Shown here: positions 27,202 to 35,263 of the stretch, in pieces | Layout of the letters: each line of letters starts with the position of its first letter | Numbering within the stretch: position 1 is the first letter of the stretch | Source of the DNA: Roseobacter sp. | GTDB taxonomy: Bacteria; Pseudomonadota; Alphaproteobacteria; Rhodobacterales; Rhodobacteraceae | Reading direction: 5' to 3' | DNA length: 56,081 nucleotides | Assembly: GCA_024636495.1 (NCBI GenBank) | Contig: JAGXGZ010000021.1 | Location: 1 to 56,081, forward strand | Translations under genes and position numbers: made by a program | The notes under the pieces: model-generated | The model's database searches: none | Told to the model about the DNA's origin: nothing | What the model saw: only the letters and a program-made list of their open reading frames with translations

Positions 27202-27978
27202 ATGAGTGGCGCTGTCATCTCTGCAAACAACCTATCGCTGACGTTCGAGACAAATGATGGTCCGGTCCATGCCTTGAAAGACGTTTCGCTAAACATCGAG
27301 AAGGGGGATTTCGTCAGCTTTATCGGCCCGTCGGGCTGCGGCAAGACGACATTCTTGCGCTGTATGGCGGATCTTGAGCAGCCTACGGGTGGTACGATCA
27401 CCGTGAACGGGGTCAGTGCGGCAGAGGCGCGGATGGCGCGGGCTTATGGATATGTCTTTCAGGCGGCGGGGCTTTATCCTTGGCGTACGATCGGTGGGAA
27501 TATCCGCCTGCCGCTTGAGATCATGGGCTACTCCAAGTCGGAACAGGCAGAGCGCGCGGCGCGGGTGATGGAACTTGTCGAGCTATCAGGGTTTGAAAAG
27601 AAATTCCCCTGGCAATTATCGGGCGGGATGCAGCAGCGGGCCAGTATTGCGCGGGCCTTGGCGTTTGACGCGGATATTTTGCTGATGGACGAGCCATTTG
27701 GTGCGCTCGACGAAATTGTGCGCGACCATTTAAACGAACAGTTGTTACGCTTGTGGGCAAGGACGGAAAAGACGATTGCGTTTGTGACGCATTCGATTCC
27801 GGAGGCGGTGTATCTGAGCACAAAGATCGTGGTGATGAGCCCCCGTCCGGGCCGGATTACGGATGTGATCGACAGCCCTTTGCCGCGCGAGCGCCCTTTG
27901 GAGATAAGGGAGACGCCAGCGTTTTTGGAGATTGCGCATCGGGTGCGCGAAGGATTGCGCGCGGGGACGGAGACATGA
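27202..27978 (+). CDS. ABC transporter ATP-binding protein, NitT/TauT-type (pyrimidine uptake)
   Basis: 258 residues. Walker A GPSGCGKTT, Q-loop VFQAAGLYPWRT, signature LSGGMQQRASIARAL, Walker B ILLMDEPFGALD and the switch histidine in FVTHSIPEAV are complete. It belongs to the nitrate/sulfonate/taurine-type importer ATPases. With two permeases and an NMT1-type binding protein in the same operon as preTA-type functions, uptake of uracil, thymine or a related pyrimidine is likely; that substrate is inferred. The start is the ATG at 27202; a GTG at 27190 would add four residues. The next gene overlaps by 4 bases. Confidence 0.94.
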   Translation: MSGAVISANNLSLTFETNDGPVHALKDVSLNIEKGDFVSFIGPSGCGKTTFLRCMADLEQPTGGTITVNGVSAAEARMARAYGYVFQAAGLYPWRTIGGNIRLPLEIMGYSKSEQAERAARVMELVELSGFEKKFPWQLSGGMQQRASIARALAFDADILLMDEPFGALDEIVRDHLNEQLLRLWARTEKTIAFVTHSIPEAVYLSTKIVVMSPRPGRITDVIDSPLPRERPLEIRETPAFLEIAHRVREGLRAGTET

Positions 27979-28430
27979 CGCTGCGACGGCCCACTGCCAA
28001 AGACGCGCCTGCGATAGCGCAGATTGTCAACGACTGGATCGATACGACGCCGTGGATGCAGCGGGATCTACCGCCAGCGGAGATCGCGGCGCTGATCGCC
28101 AAGGGACTGCCGCATCGCGAGATGTGGGTGACCGGAGACCCTGTGCTGGCCTATATGTCGATCGAGGCCGAGATTGCGCATATCTGGGGTTTTTACTGTG
28201 CCGAGCCTGGACAGGGGTTTGGCAAGCGGTTGATGGACCGCGCCAAGGACGGGCGTGATTTTCTGTCGCTGAATACGCACGTGCCAAATGGTGGCGCGCA
28301 GAAGTTTTATATTCGTGAGGGGTTCGTATCAGTGGGCGAGATCCAGCAGGGGCCTGCGTCGACGGTGGCAGAGACGCCGGATCGCAAGCCAACCGGTATC
28401 CGTGAGTTACGGATGGAGTGGCGGCGATGA
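27975..28430 (+). CDS. GNAT-family N-acetyltransferase embedded in the transporter operon
   Basis: 151 residues with the GNAT acetyl-CoA-binding layout: 'IWGFYCAEPGQGFGKRLMDRA' supplies the R/Q-x-x-G-x-G/A pyrophosphate loop (QGFGKRL), and an N-terminal LRRPTAKDAPAIAQIV strand-helix starts the fold. It overlaps the ATPase gene (ATGA) and the following permease gene (ATGA), so all three are translationally coupled. A target cannot be read from the sequence. An amine from pyrimidine breakdown, such as beta-alanine or 3-aminoisobutyrate, is a guess from context. Confidence 0.9.
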   Translation: MTLRRPTAKDAPAIAQIVNDWIDTTPWMQRDLPPAEIAALIAKGLPHREMWVTGDPVLAYMSIEAEIAHIWGFYCAEPGQGFGKRLMDRAKDGRDFLSLNTHVPNGGAQKFYIREGFVSVGEIQQGPASTVAETPDRKPTGIRELRMEWRR

Positions 28431-29290
28431 AATCGATAGTCCCGGTGTTGACCATCGTCGGTGCGATATTTGTAATATGGTATGCTGCAGCGGTTTGGCT
28501 TAACGCCGATTGGGCATACGACAAAGCGACCCGGTCGGGCGAGGAGCTGACATTTACCACTTTGGTGGCCGATACTTGGGCTCAGAAAAAGCCAAAGCTG
28601 CCCGCCCCCCATCAGGTGTCGGCTGAGCTGTGGGATACGGTTGCGATGAAGAGCATCACATCGAAACGGTCCCTTGTTTATCACACGTGGATCACTTTCA
28701 GTGCCACGGCGCTGGGGTTCATGCTGGGAACACTGCTGGGGACGTTGCTGGCGATTGGTATCGTGTTTAACCGCACGATGGATATGTCGGTTATGCCATG
28801 GGTGATTGCCAGCCAGACGATCCCCATTCTGGCGATTGCGCCGATGATCATCGTTGTGCTGAACGCCGTGGGCATTTCGGGTTTGCTGCCCAAGGCGATG
28901 ATCAGCATGTATTTGTCGTTTTTCCCCGTTGTTGTCGGGATGGTCAAAGGGCTGCGCAGCCCTGAGCAGATGCAGTTGGATCAGATGCGCACGTGGCATG
29001 CCAGCAGCAGTCAGACCATTTGGAAGCTAAGGTTGCCCGCGTCGATGCCTTTTTTCTTTACCTCACTCAAGATCGCGATGGCCGCGTCTTTGGTTGGGGC
29101 GATTGTCGGTGAATTGCCAACAGGGGCGGTTGCCGGATTGGGCGCGCGGCTTTTGGCGGGCAGCTACTATGGGCAAACCATTCAGATTTGGAGCGCGTTG
29201 ATTATGGCGGCGGCCTTGGCGGCGGTCTTGGTCGGGATCATCGGTTTGATCCAGCGCATCACGCTTAAACGCATGGGGATGGCCCAATGA
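28427..29290 (+). CDS. ABC transporter permease 1 (pyrimidine/NitT-TauT type)
   Basis: 287 residues with an N-terminal helix (about 5-25), a soluble loop, then five helices and the BPD-type EAA loop (AASLVGAIVGELPTGA region near residues 218-235). GGAG is 7 bases before the ATG at 28427. It overlaps the GNAT gene upstream and the second permease gene downstream by 4 bases each. The two permeases presumably form the heterodimeric channel of the importer. Confidence 0.93.
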   Translation: MKSIVPVLTIVGAIFVIWYAAAVWLNADWAYDKATRSGEELTFTTLVADTWAQKKPKLPAPHQVSAELWDTVAMKSITSKRSLVYHTWITFSATALGFMLGTLLGTLLAIGIVFNRTMDMSVMPWVIASQTIPILAIAPMIIVVLNAVGISGLLPKAMISMYLSFFPVVVGMVKGLRSPEQMQLDQMRTWHASSSQTIWKLRLPASMPFFFTSLKIAMAASLVGAIVGELPTGAVAGLGARLLAGSYYGQTIQIWSALIMAAALAAVLVGIIGLIQRITLKRMGMAQ

Positions 29291-30126
29291 GCTGGTTGAT
29301 CTTTGCGGCAATCGCATGGGCTTTTGGCTGGTGGGTGAATGTTCGGCTGGCGCGGATGCGGCCTTCGCGGGCGGTGTCATTGGCGGCACCGCTTGTCTTT
29401 GGGGCCACCCTGATCGCGGTTTGGGAAGGCTTGGTGCGCGGGCTCGAGATTTCACAGGTTTTATTGCCAGCCCCGTCGGTGATTGCGCTGCGGTTTGCCT
29501 CGTCGATGGACATTCTATGGGTCGACTTTGTGCAGACCGTGTTGAAAGGCGCATTGTCTGGATACGTGATCGGCTGTGGTGCTGCGTTTTTAATCGCAAT
29601 CGCGATTGACCGATATCCGTTCTTGCAACGGGGGCTTCTTCCTGTGGGGAACTTTGTTGCGGCATTGCCTGTCATCGGCATGGCCCCGATTTTGGTCATG
29701 TGGTTTGGGTTTGACTGGCAGTCCAAGGCGGCTGTGGTGGTGGTGATGGTGTTTTTTCCTATGTTAGTGAATACCGTCCAGGGCTTGCAGGCGACGGACG
29801 CGATGCAACGTGACCTGATGCGGACATATGCGGCAGATTATTGGGCCACCTTGTTCAAGCTACGCTTGCCAGCCGCGATGCCCTTCGTGTTCAATGGCCT
29901 CAAGATTGGCACGACGCTGGCCCTGATCGGGGCGATTGTCGCTGAATTTTTCGGCTCTCCTGTCAAGGGAATGGGGTTTCGCATCTCGACCTCGGTTGGT
30001 CAGCTTGCACTTGATCTGGTCTGGGCAGAGATTGTTGTGGCAGCGATTGCGGGTTCGGCATTTTATGGTGCGATGTCGATGATCGAAAAAGCGGTGACAT
30101 TCTGGCATCCGAGCCAACGAAGTTAA
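29287..30126 (+). CDS. ABC transporter permease 2 (pyrimidine/NitT-TauT type)
   Basis: 279 residues, about six to seven hydrophobic helices with the permease core 'GYVIGCGAAFLIAIAI', 'GNFVAALPVIGMAPILVMW' and the C-terminal coupling region LIGAIVAEFFGSPVKGMG. It is related to the preceding permease at the EAA loop. ATGA overlap with permease 1; the binding protein gene follows 29 bp downstream. Confidence 0.93.
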   Translation: MSWLIFAAIAWAFGWWVNVRLARMRPSRAVSLAAPLVFGATLIAVWEGLVRGLEISQVLLPAPSVIALRFASSMDILWVDFVQTVLKGALSGYVIGCGAAFLIAIAIDRYPFLQRGLLPVGNFVAALPVIGMAPILVMWFGFDWQSKAAVVVVMVFFPMLVNTVQGLQATDAMQRDLMRTYAADYWATLFKLRLPAAMPFVFNGLKIGTTLALIGAIVAEFFGSPVKGMGFRISTSVGQLALDLVWAEIVVAAIAGSAFYGAMSMIEKAVTFWHPSQRS

Positions 30127-30155
30127 CTAAAACCAACCAAGAGGGAGTTTATATA

Positions 30156-31145
30156 ATGAAAAAACTATCAACCTATATCGCGGGGGCTGCCGTCGGACTG
30201 ATGGGCACAATGGCCCATGCCGCTGACGATGTGACACTGCAGTTGAAGTGGGTCACACAAGCACAGTTCGCAGGCTATTATGTGGCAAAGGACAAGGGCT
30301 TTTATGATGAAGAAGAGCTGAACGTGAAGATCAAACCGGGTGGCCCTGATATTGCACCCACGCAGGTTCTGGCCGGTGGCGGCGCAGATGTGGCGGTCGA
30401 GTGGATGCCGGCAGCTTTGGCTGCACGCGAAAAGGGCCTGCCGATGGTGAACATCGCCCAGCCGTTCAAATCGTCCGGCATGATGCTGACCTGCCGCAAG
30501 GATGCAGGCATTGCAACGACGGATGACTTCAAGGGGAAAACCTTGGGCGTCTGGTTTTTTGGCAACGAGTTCCCGTTCCTCAGCTGGATGAGCAAGCTTG
30601 AACTGCCAACCGAGGGTGGCGAAGAGGGTGTGACTGTCCTGAAGCAGGGCTTCAACGTTGATCCACTGCTACAGAACCAAGCGGCTTGCGTGTCGACCAT
30701 GACGTATAACGAGTATTGGCAGGTGATTGACGCGGGCCTGACGCCTGATGACCTGACGATTTTCAAATACGAAGACCAAGGTGTGGCGACGCTGGAAGAC
30801 GGGCTTTATGCGCTTGAAGCAAACTTGGCCGATCCTGCGTTTGAGGACAAGATGGTTCGCTTCGTGCGCGCTTCGATGAAGGGATGGAAATACGCGGAGG
30901 AAAATCCTGATGAGGCCGCAGAGATCGTACTGGAAAACGATTCGTCCGGTGCGCAGACTGAAGAGCATCAAAAGCGGATGATGGGTGAAGTCGCCAAACT
31001 GACAGCCGGAAGCAATGGCGCACTGGTCGAGGCTGATTACCAGCGTACCGTTGAATCGCTGCTTTCGGGCGGTTCGGATCCGGTCATCACGATGGCACCT
31101 TCTGGTGCCTGGACCCACGCGATTACGGACAAAGCGTTGAACTAA
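30156..31145 (+). CDS. ABC transporter substrate-binding protein, NMT1/THI5-like
   Basis: 329 residues. A Sec signal peptide ends MAHAADD (cleavage about residue 22), followed by a type II periplasmic binding fold of the NMT1/ThiY kind ('LQLKWVTQAQFAGYYVAKD' and 'PTQVLAGGGADVAVEWMP'). ThiY-type proteins bind pyrimidine moieties such as formylaminopyrimidine, which agrees with a pyrimidine ligand, but uracil or thymine binding is inferred from the operon. GAGGGAG precedes the ATG. It is the last gene of the operon and is followed by a strong terminator. Confidence 0.94.
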   Translation: MKKLSTYIAGAAVGLMGTMAHAADDVTLQLKWVTQAQFAGYYVAKDKGFYDEEELNVKIKPGGPDIAPTQVLAGGGADVAVEWMPAALAAREKGLPMVNIAQPFKSSGMMLTCRKDAGIATTDDFKGKTLGVWFFGNEFPFLSWMSKLELPTEGGEEGVTVLKQGFNVDPLLQNQAACVSTMTYNEYWQVIDAGLTPDDLTIFKYEDQGVATLEDGLYALEANLADPAFEDKMVRFVRASMKGWKYAEENPDEAAEIVLENDSSGAQTEEHQKRMMGEVAKLTAGSNGALVEADYQRTVESLLSGGSDPVITMAPSGAWTHAITDKALN

Positions 31146-31172
31146 GCCGGTTTAACTGGGCGAATAGCAAAA

Positions 31173-31199
31173 GGGCCGGTTTGAAACCGGCCCTTTTTT
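31173..31199 (+). terminator. Rho-independent terminator of the pyrimidine operon
   Basis: GGGCCGGTTT and AAACCGGCCC (31173-31193) form a perfect 10-bp inverted repeat around G, followed by TTTTTT at 31194-31199. It is a textbook intrinsic terminator 28 bp after the binding-protein stop. Confidence 0.92.
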
Positions 31200-31220
31200 A
31201 TCGACTGGGATTGTTTCGAA

Positions 31221-31772
31221 TCACAAAACAGTAACGGTCGTGCCGATTGGCACGCGTTCGTACAGGTCTTTGACATGCTCGTTGATCATGCGGATACAAC
31301 CGTTTGACACAGAACGGCCTATGCTGCTGGGCTGGGTTGTGCCGTGAATTCGGAAATATGTGTCTTTGCCGTTCTGGAACAAATACAAGGCACGTGCCCC
31401 TAGGGGGTTGTTCGGCCCGCCCGGCTGCGCCTCTGTATTTCCTACAAAGCGGGCGTACGCATTTGGATCACGCTCGATCATTTCGTCCGTTGGGCGCCAC
31501 GTAGGCCATTCTTTTTTAACGTCTATTGTCGCGGTTCCCGTAAACTCAAGACCAGCTTTGCCGACCCCTACGCCGTAACGCATCGCCTGACCGGGGGCCG
31601 TTACCAAATACAGGTAGTGGCTGCGGGGCAGGATCAGCAATTGACCCGTGTTATATTGTTTCTTGACTGACACCAATTGAGGCGTCGGATCATATGCAGC
31701 GTTTTGCGCAAGGAGCGCTTGGGGAAAGGCAAGTGCGGCCAAAGAACCCGCAATGAAAGACCGGCGGCGCAT
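31221..31772 (-). CDS. L,D-transpeptidase (YkuD domain), probable Tat substrate
   Basis: 183 residues. The YkuD catalytic signature has H143 (RIHGTTQP) and nucleophile C159 (SVSNGCIRM). Such enzymes form 3-3 peptidoglycan cross-links or attach outer-membrane proteins to peptidoglycan in the periplasm. The N-terminus MRRRSFIAGSLAALAFPQA has a twin-arginine followed by a short hydrophobic stretch, so export may be by Tat. Stands alone, convergent with the pyrimidine operon. Confidence 0.93.
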   Translation of the reverse strand: MRRRSFIAGSLAALAFPQALLAQNAAYDPTPQLVSVKKQYNTGQLLILPRSHYLYLVTAPGQAMRYGVGVGKAGLEFTGTATIDVKKEWPTWRPTDEMIERDPNAYARFVGNTEAQPGGPNNPLGARALYLFQNGKDTYFRIHGTTQPSSIGRSVSNGCIRMINEHVKDLYERVPIGTTVTVL

Positions 31773-31852
31773 ATATTGATCCTTATTAGCTATATGAATG
31801 ACAGTTGAGCATATTTTGCTGGTTAAGGGATTTTTGGCAACCCTGATGAACC

Positions 31853-31886
31853 AAAAAAAACCGGCTGCCTTGTTAAAGACAGCCGG
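31853..31886 (-). terminator. Rho-independent terminator of the second csp gene
   Basis: On the minus strand CCGGCTG (31886-31880) pairs with CAGCCGG (31867-31861), with inner CTT/AAG pairing, followed by eight T residues (31860-31853). It lies 34 bp past the csp stop. Confidence 0.88.
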
Positions 31887-31919
31887 TCAAATTCTTACGC
31901 GGGCTAAAGCCCAATTGGC

Positions 31920-32126
31920 TTATGCCAGTGCGATGTTCGAGGCAGATTCGCGACCGTCACGGCCAGCTTCAATATCGAATGTCACTTTCTGGTTGTCGGC
32001 CAGACCTGTAAGGCCTGCGCGCTCAACAGCAGAAATATGTACGAATACATCTTTGCTGCCGCCATCGGGAGCGATAAAGCCGAAGCCTTTTGTTGTGTTA
32101 AACCATTTTACGGTGCCAGTAGCCAT
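31920..32126 (-). CDS. Cold-shock-domain protein (CspA family), copy 2
   Basis: 68 residues with RNP1 (KGFGFIAP) and RNP2 (DVFVHISAV). It is a near-duplicate of the copy at 19394-19600: four substitutions in the protein, roughly 83 percent identity at DNA level by eye, same strand. Its own terminator follows. About 280 bp without a gene precede it on the upstream side (32127-32408), enough for a structured cold-shock leader; none was assigned. Confidence 0.96.
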   Translation of the reverse strand: MATGTVKWFNTTKGFGFIAPDGGSKDVFVHISAVERAGLTGLADNQKVTFDIEAGRDGRESASNIALA

Positions 32127-32350
32127 ATCCGTAGTCTCCTAGTAGTGTGCCATCCGCGTCGTGCGATAGCTTGGCGTGGTCGGTCTGGATCGAGGTCTGA
32201 ACGCCGTATGAAGGAGACAGTGGGTCGAAAAAGAATAACGTTTGCGGATTGAATATGGCATCAAGAAGAGATTCGCGCAAGGCCTGCTTAAAATAACTGA
32301 ATTTTTTAAGCCGCTATTTGCCAGCTAAAGAGCAAAGCCGCCCGGGATTT

Positions 32351-32378
32351 GAAAACGAAGGCACCGGTCGATGCCTCC
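32351..32378 (-). terminator. Probable terminator of ettA
   Basis: On the minus strand GGAGGCA (32378-32372) pairs with TGCCTTC (32363-32357), one G-T pair, 8-base loop, followed by GTTTTC. It lies about 30 bp after the ettA stop. Confidence 0.55.
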
Positions 32379-32408
32379 GCTTAATTCTATCTCGAATCGG
32401 TCGCCCGA

Positions 32409-34064
32409 TTACCGGGAAAACTTCTTGTGCTTCAGGCGCTTAGGCTCCATCGCGTCATCGCCAAGGCGACGTTTCTTGTCTTCCTCATAGTCCGAAAATC
32501 CGCCTTCGAACCATTCGACATGGGCGTTGCCTTCGAAGGCAAGAATATGCGTACAAATCCGGTCAAGGAAGAAGCGGTCGTGCGAAATTACAACCGCACA
32601 GCCTGCAAAATCAACCAAGGCATCTTCCAAAGCGCGCAGCGTTTCAACGTCCAGATCGTTAGTCGGTTCATCGAGCAGCAGGACGTTGCCGCCTTCTTTG
32701 AGCAAACGCGCCATGTGGACGCGATTGCGCTCACCACCTGACAGGAGGCCAACTTTTTTCTGCTGATCGCCCCCTTTAAAGTTGAACGCACCACAATAGG
32801 CGCGAGAGTTCACTTCGGCGTCGCCGAGTTTGATGATCTCGGCACCGCCTGAAATCGCCTGCCAGACGTTGTCATCCGCATTCAGGTCGTCGCGCGACTG
32901 GTCAACATAGGACAGATCAACCGTATTCCCCAAGGTAATCGAACCTGTGTCGGGTTGTTCGTTTCCGGTAATCATCTTGAACAGGGTCGATTTACCAGCG
33001 CCGTTGGGGCCGATTACACCGACGATCCCGCCGGGTGGCAACGAGAATTCAAGGTTTTCGATCAACAGCTTATCGCCCATGGCTTTTGACAGGCCTTCGA
33101 CCTCAAGCACTTTGCTGCCAAGGCGCGGACCGTTGGGGATGACGATCTGTGCACGGGTCAGACGCTCGCGCTCAGAACTGTCGGCCATTTCGTTATAGGC
33201 GTTAATACGGGCCTTGGATTTCGCCTGACGGGCCTTGGCCCCCTGACGCATCCATTCCAATTCGCGCGACAGGGTCTTTTGCTTGGACTTGTCTTCGCGG
33301 GCTTCCTGCTCGAGCCGTTTGGCTTTCTGGTCGATCCAGTCGGAATAGTTGCCTTCGTAAGGAATGCCCTTGCCGCGATCCAGCTCGAGGATCCAGCTGG
33401 TGATATTGTCGAGGAAATAGCGGTCGTGGGTGACGATCAGGATCGTGCCTTTGTAATCCATCAGGTGCTGTTGCAGCCACGCAATTGTTTCCGCGTCCAA
33501 GTGGTTGGTCGGTTCATCAAGCAGCAGCATTTCAGGGGCTTCGAGCAGCAATTTGCACAGGGCTACGCGCCGCGCTTCACCGCCTGAGAGTGTCGTCACA
33601 TCGGCGTCGTCAGCAGGGCAGCGCAGGGCTTCCATGGACACGTCGATCTGGCTGTCGAGGTCCCAGAGGTTTTCCGCATCGATCTGGTCTTGCAGAGCGG
33701 CCATCTCGTCGGCTGTCTCGTCGGAATAGTTCATCGCAAGTTCGTTATAGCGATCAAGGATGTCTTTTTTCTTTTTCACACCCAGCATTACGTTTTCACG
33801 CACAGTCAGGGCGGGGTCCAGATAGGGTTCCTGCTCAAGGTAGCCAACTTTGGCCCCCTCAGCGACCCACGCTTCGCCGGAGAAATCTTTGTCTTGACCG
33901 GCCATGATCCGCATCAAGGTCGATTTACCCGACCCGTTAACGCCGACTACACCGATTTTTACGCCGGGCAGGAAGTTCAGGTTGATGTTGTCGAAACATT
34001 TCTTGCCGCCCGGGTAGGTCTTGGAGACACCGGACATGTGATAGACATATTGAAAGGCGGCCAT
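32409..34064 (-). CDS. ettA: Energy-dependent translational throttle protein EttA (ABC-F)
   Basis: 551 residues, two ABC domains without membrane segments. First domain: Walker A GVNGSGKST, signature LSGGEARRVALCKLL, Walker B LLLDEPTNHLD. Second: GPNGAGKST, LSGGERNRVHMARLL, LLLDEPTNDLD. The linker between them (about residues 240-310) is the charged P-site tRNA interaction motif. EttA binds the ribosomal E site and gates the first elongation step according to ATP/ADP level. The start at 34064 (MAAFQYVYHMSG) has GAGGA seven bases upstream; a longer frame exists but is unlike the family. Confidence 0.96.
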   Translation of the reverse strand: MAAFQYVYHMSGVSKTYPGGKKCFDNINLNFLPGVKIGVVGVNGSGKSTLMRIMAGQDKDFSGEAWVAEGAKVGYLEQEPYLDPALTVRENVMLGVKKKKDILDRYNELAMNYSDETADEMAALQDQIDAENLWDLDSQIDVSMEALRCPADDADVTTLSGGEARRVALCKLLLEAPEMLLLDEPTNHLDAETIAWLQQHLMDYKGTILIVTHDRYFLDNITSWILELDRGKGIPYEGNYSDWIDQKAKRLEQEAREDKSKQKTLSRELEWMRQGAKARQAKSKARINAYNEMADSSERERLTRAQIVIPNGPRLGSKVLEVEGLSKAMGDKLLIENLEFSLPPGGIVGVIGPNGAGKSTLFKMITGNEQPDTGSITLGNTVDLSYVDQSRDDLNADDNVWQAISGGAEIIKLGDAEVNSRAYCGAFNFKGGDQQKKVGLLSGGERNRVHMARLLKEGGNVLLLDEPTNDLDVETLRALEDALVDFAGCAVVISHDRFFLDRICTHILAFEGNAHVEWFEGGFSDYEEDKKRRLGDDAMEPKRLKHKKFSR

Positions 34065-34153
34065 TGGGAATCCTCGGATAAGCTGCATAAGGTTTGGGAT
34101 GTGCAATATCGCCACGGGCGCGCAATATCAAACACTCAATATATGGGGGGTGC

Positions 34154-34611
34154 ATGACGGATTTGAAGGCGTTGATTGCAGGCTTCGCACAACCGGGGAC
34201 GGTGACATGGATTGGCCTGCGGGCTCTGCGACGATTTCTGTTACTGATGTGACAGTAACGAACGAAGGTTTACAGGGCGATCACGGTCGGCCCGGCAAGC
34301 GCGCTGTTACGCTGATTCAGTCCGAACATCTGGGGGCCATCGGTGCTATGCTGGGCCGCGATGCGGTGCCGCCAGATGCGTTGCGGCGCAATCTGGTTGT
34401 GTCGGGCATCAATTTGTCGGCTCTCAAGGGGCGGCAAGTGCAGGTCGGCAGTACGGTGCTGTCATTTGATGTGATCTGCGCACCTTGCAGCCGGATGGAA
34501 GAGGCCTTGGGCAAGGGCGGCTATTCGGCTGTTCGCGGGCATGGGGGATGGTGCGCAAGCGTCGTCACACCCGGCCTTATCCGTGTCGGAGATAAAGTTG
34601 CCCCGATCTGA
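34154..34611 (+). pseudogene. MOSC-domain protein gene with an apparent N-terminal frameshift
   Basis: From the ATG at 34154 the frame gives a plausible MOSC-family start (MTDLKALIAGFAQPGTVTWI then GLRALRR) but hits a stop at 34250-34252. The rest of the family sequence (TNEGLQGDHGRPGKRAVTLI, 'LRRNLVVSGIN', 'CAPCSRMEEALGKGGY') lies in the -1 frame up to 34611. A loss of one base (or four) around 34220-34235 explains this. MOSC proteins carry sulfur on a conserved cysteine (here in ICAPCSRM) for molybdenum-cofactor-linked chemistry. Alternatives: a sequencing error, or a shortened 134-residue protein starting at the ATG at 34207. Confidence 0.7.
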
Positions 34612-34660
34612 GTCGGCAGCGTCATTGCGCAATATCTGCGCTTATTAATGGCATATTTGT

Positions 34661-34680
34661 GTCAAATCGGTGCGTTTGAC
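34661..34680. promoter_or_regulatory. Inverted repeat upstream of usp
   Basis: GTCAAA and TTTGAC flank an 8-base spacer in the 200-bp region before the universal stress gene. It may be an operator; no regulator is identified. Confidence 0.3.
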
Positions 34681-34811
34681 TGGATAATTCCAGCAAATCA
34701 GGCGATTATTTTTCATTTAGTCGGCTATTGTTTTTCAATCTAGGGGTGGTCAACACCCCCAGAATTAATGCGGTCCGCAAGAGGCCGCGCTGCAACAAGA
34801 GGGACACTATA

Positions 34812-35252
34812 ATGTCAAAAGCTACCATTATTGTTGGGCTGGACGGCGGAGAGGCGGGCCATCGCGCCTTGGCTTTCGCTTCTGGTCAAGCCAAGCTGAT
34901 TGGGGACTGCGCCCTGAAGCTGGTCTATGTGATTGAATGGTCTCCGTTCAGTTTTCAGACGTCAGAAGAAAACGATCAGCGTCATAAGCGCCGGGAAGAG
35001 GAATTGTCGCTTGCCCGCACGCGGATTATGGACCCTGCGGTCAAATCGGTGACAGACAGCGGGCTTGCCGTCGAAGGAATCGTCAAACATGGCGATGTTG
35101 CAGACATTCTGGATGATCTGGCGAAAAAGCATAGCGCACAGCAGATCGTTGTGGGTCGTGTCGGTTTACGCGGGTTGAAAGAGCGTATGTTCGGCGGTGT
35201 CACAGGCCGTTTGGCGGTTGCTTCCAGCGTGCCAGTCACAATCATCCCATGA
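34812..35252 (+). CDS. Universal stress protein (UspA family)
   Basis: 146 residues, single Usp domain. It starts with the beta-strand/loop [15 protein letters not shown] and carries the ATP-type loop [20 protein letters not shown] near the C-terminus, so it is likely an ATP-binding Usp. The start is the ATG at 34812, after AAGAGGGA. The stop codon overlaps an ATG of the symporter frame (ATGA), indicating co-translation with the following transporter gene. It may modulate that transporter; Usp proteins are often coupled to transporters, but this is inference. Confidence 0.93.
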   Translation: MSKATIIVGLDGGEAGHRALAFASGQAKLIGDCALKLVYVIEWSPFSFQTSEENDQRHKRREEELSLARTRIMDPAVKSVTDSGLAVEGIVKHGDVADILDDLAKKHSAQQIVVGRVGLRGLKERMFGGVTGRLAVASSVPVTIIP

Positions 35253-35263
35253 AAGGGCGAACA

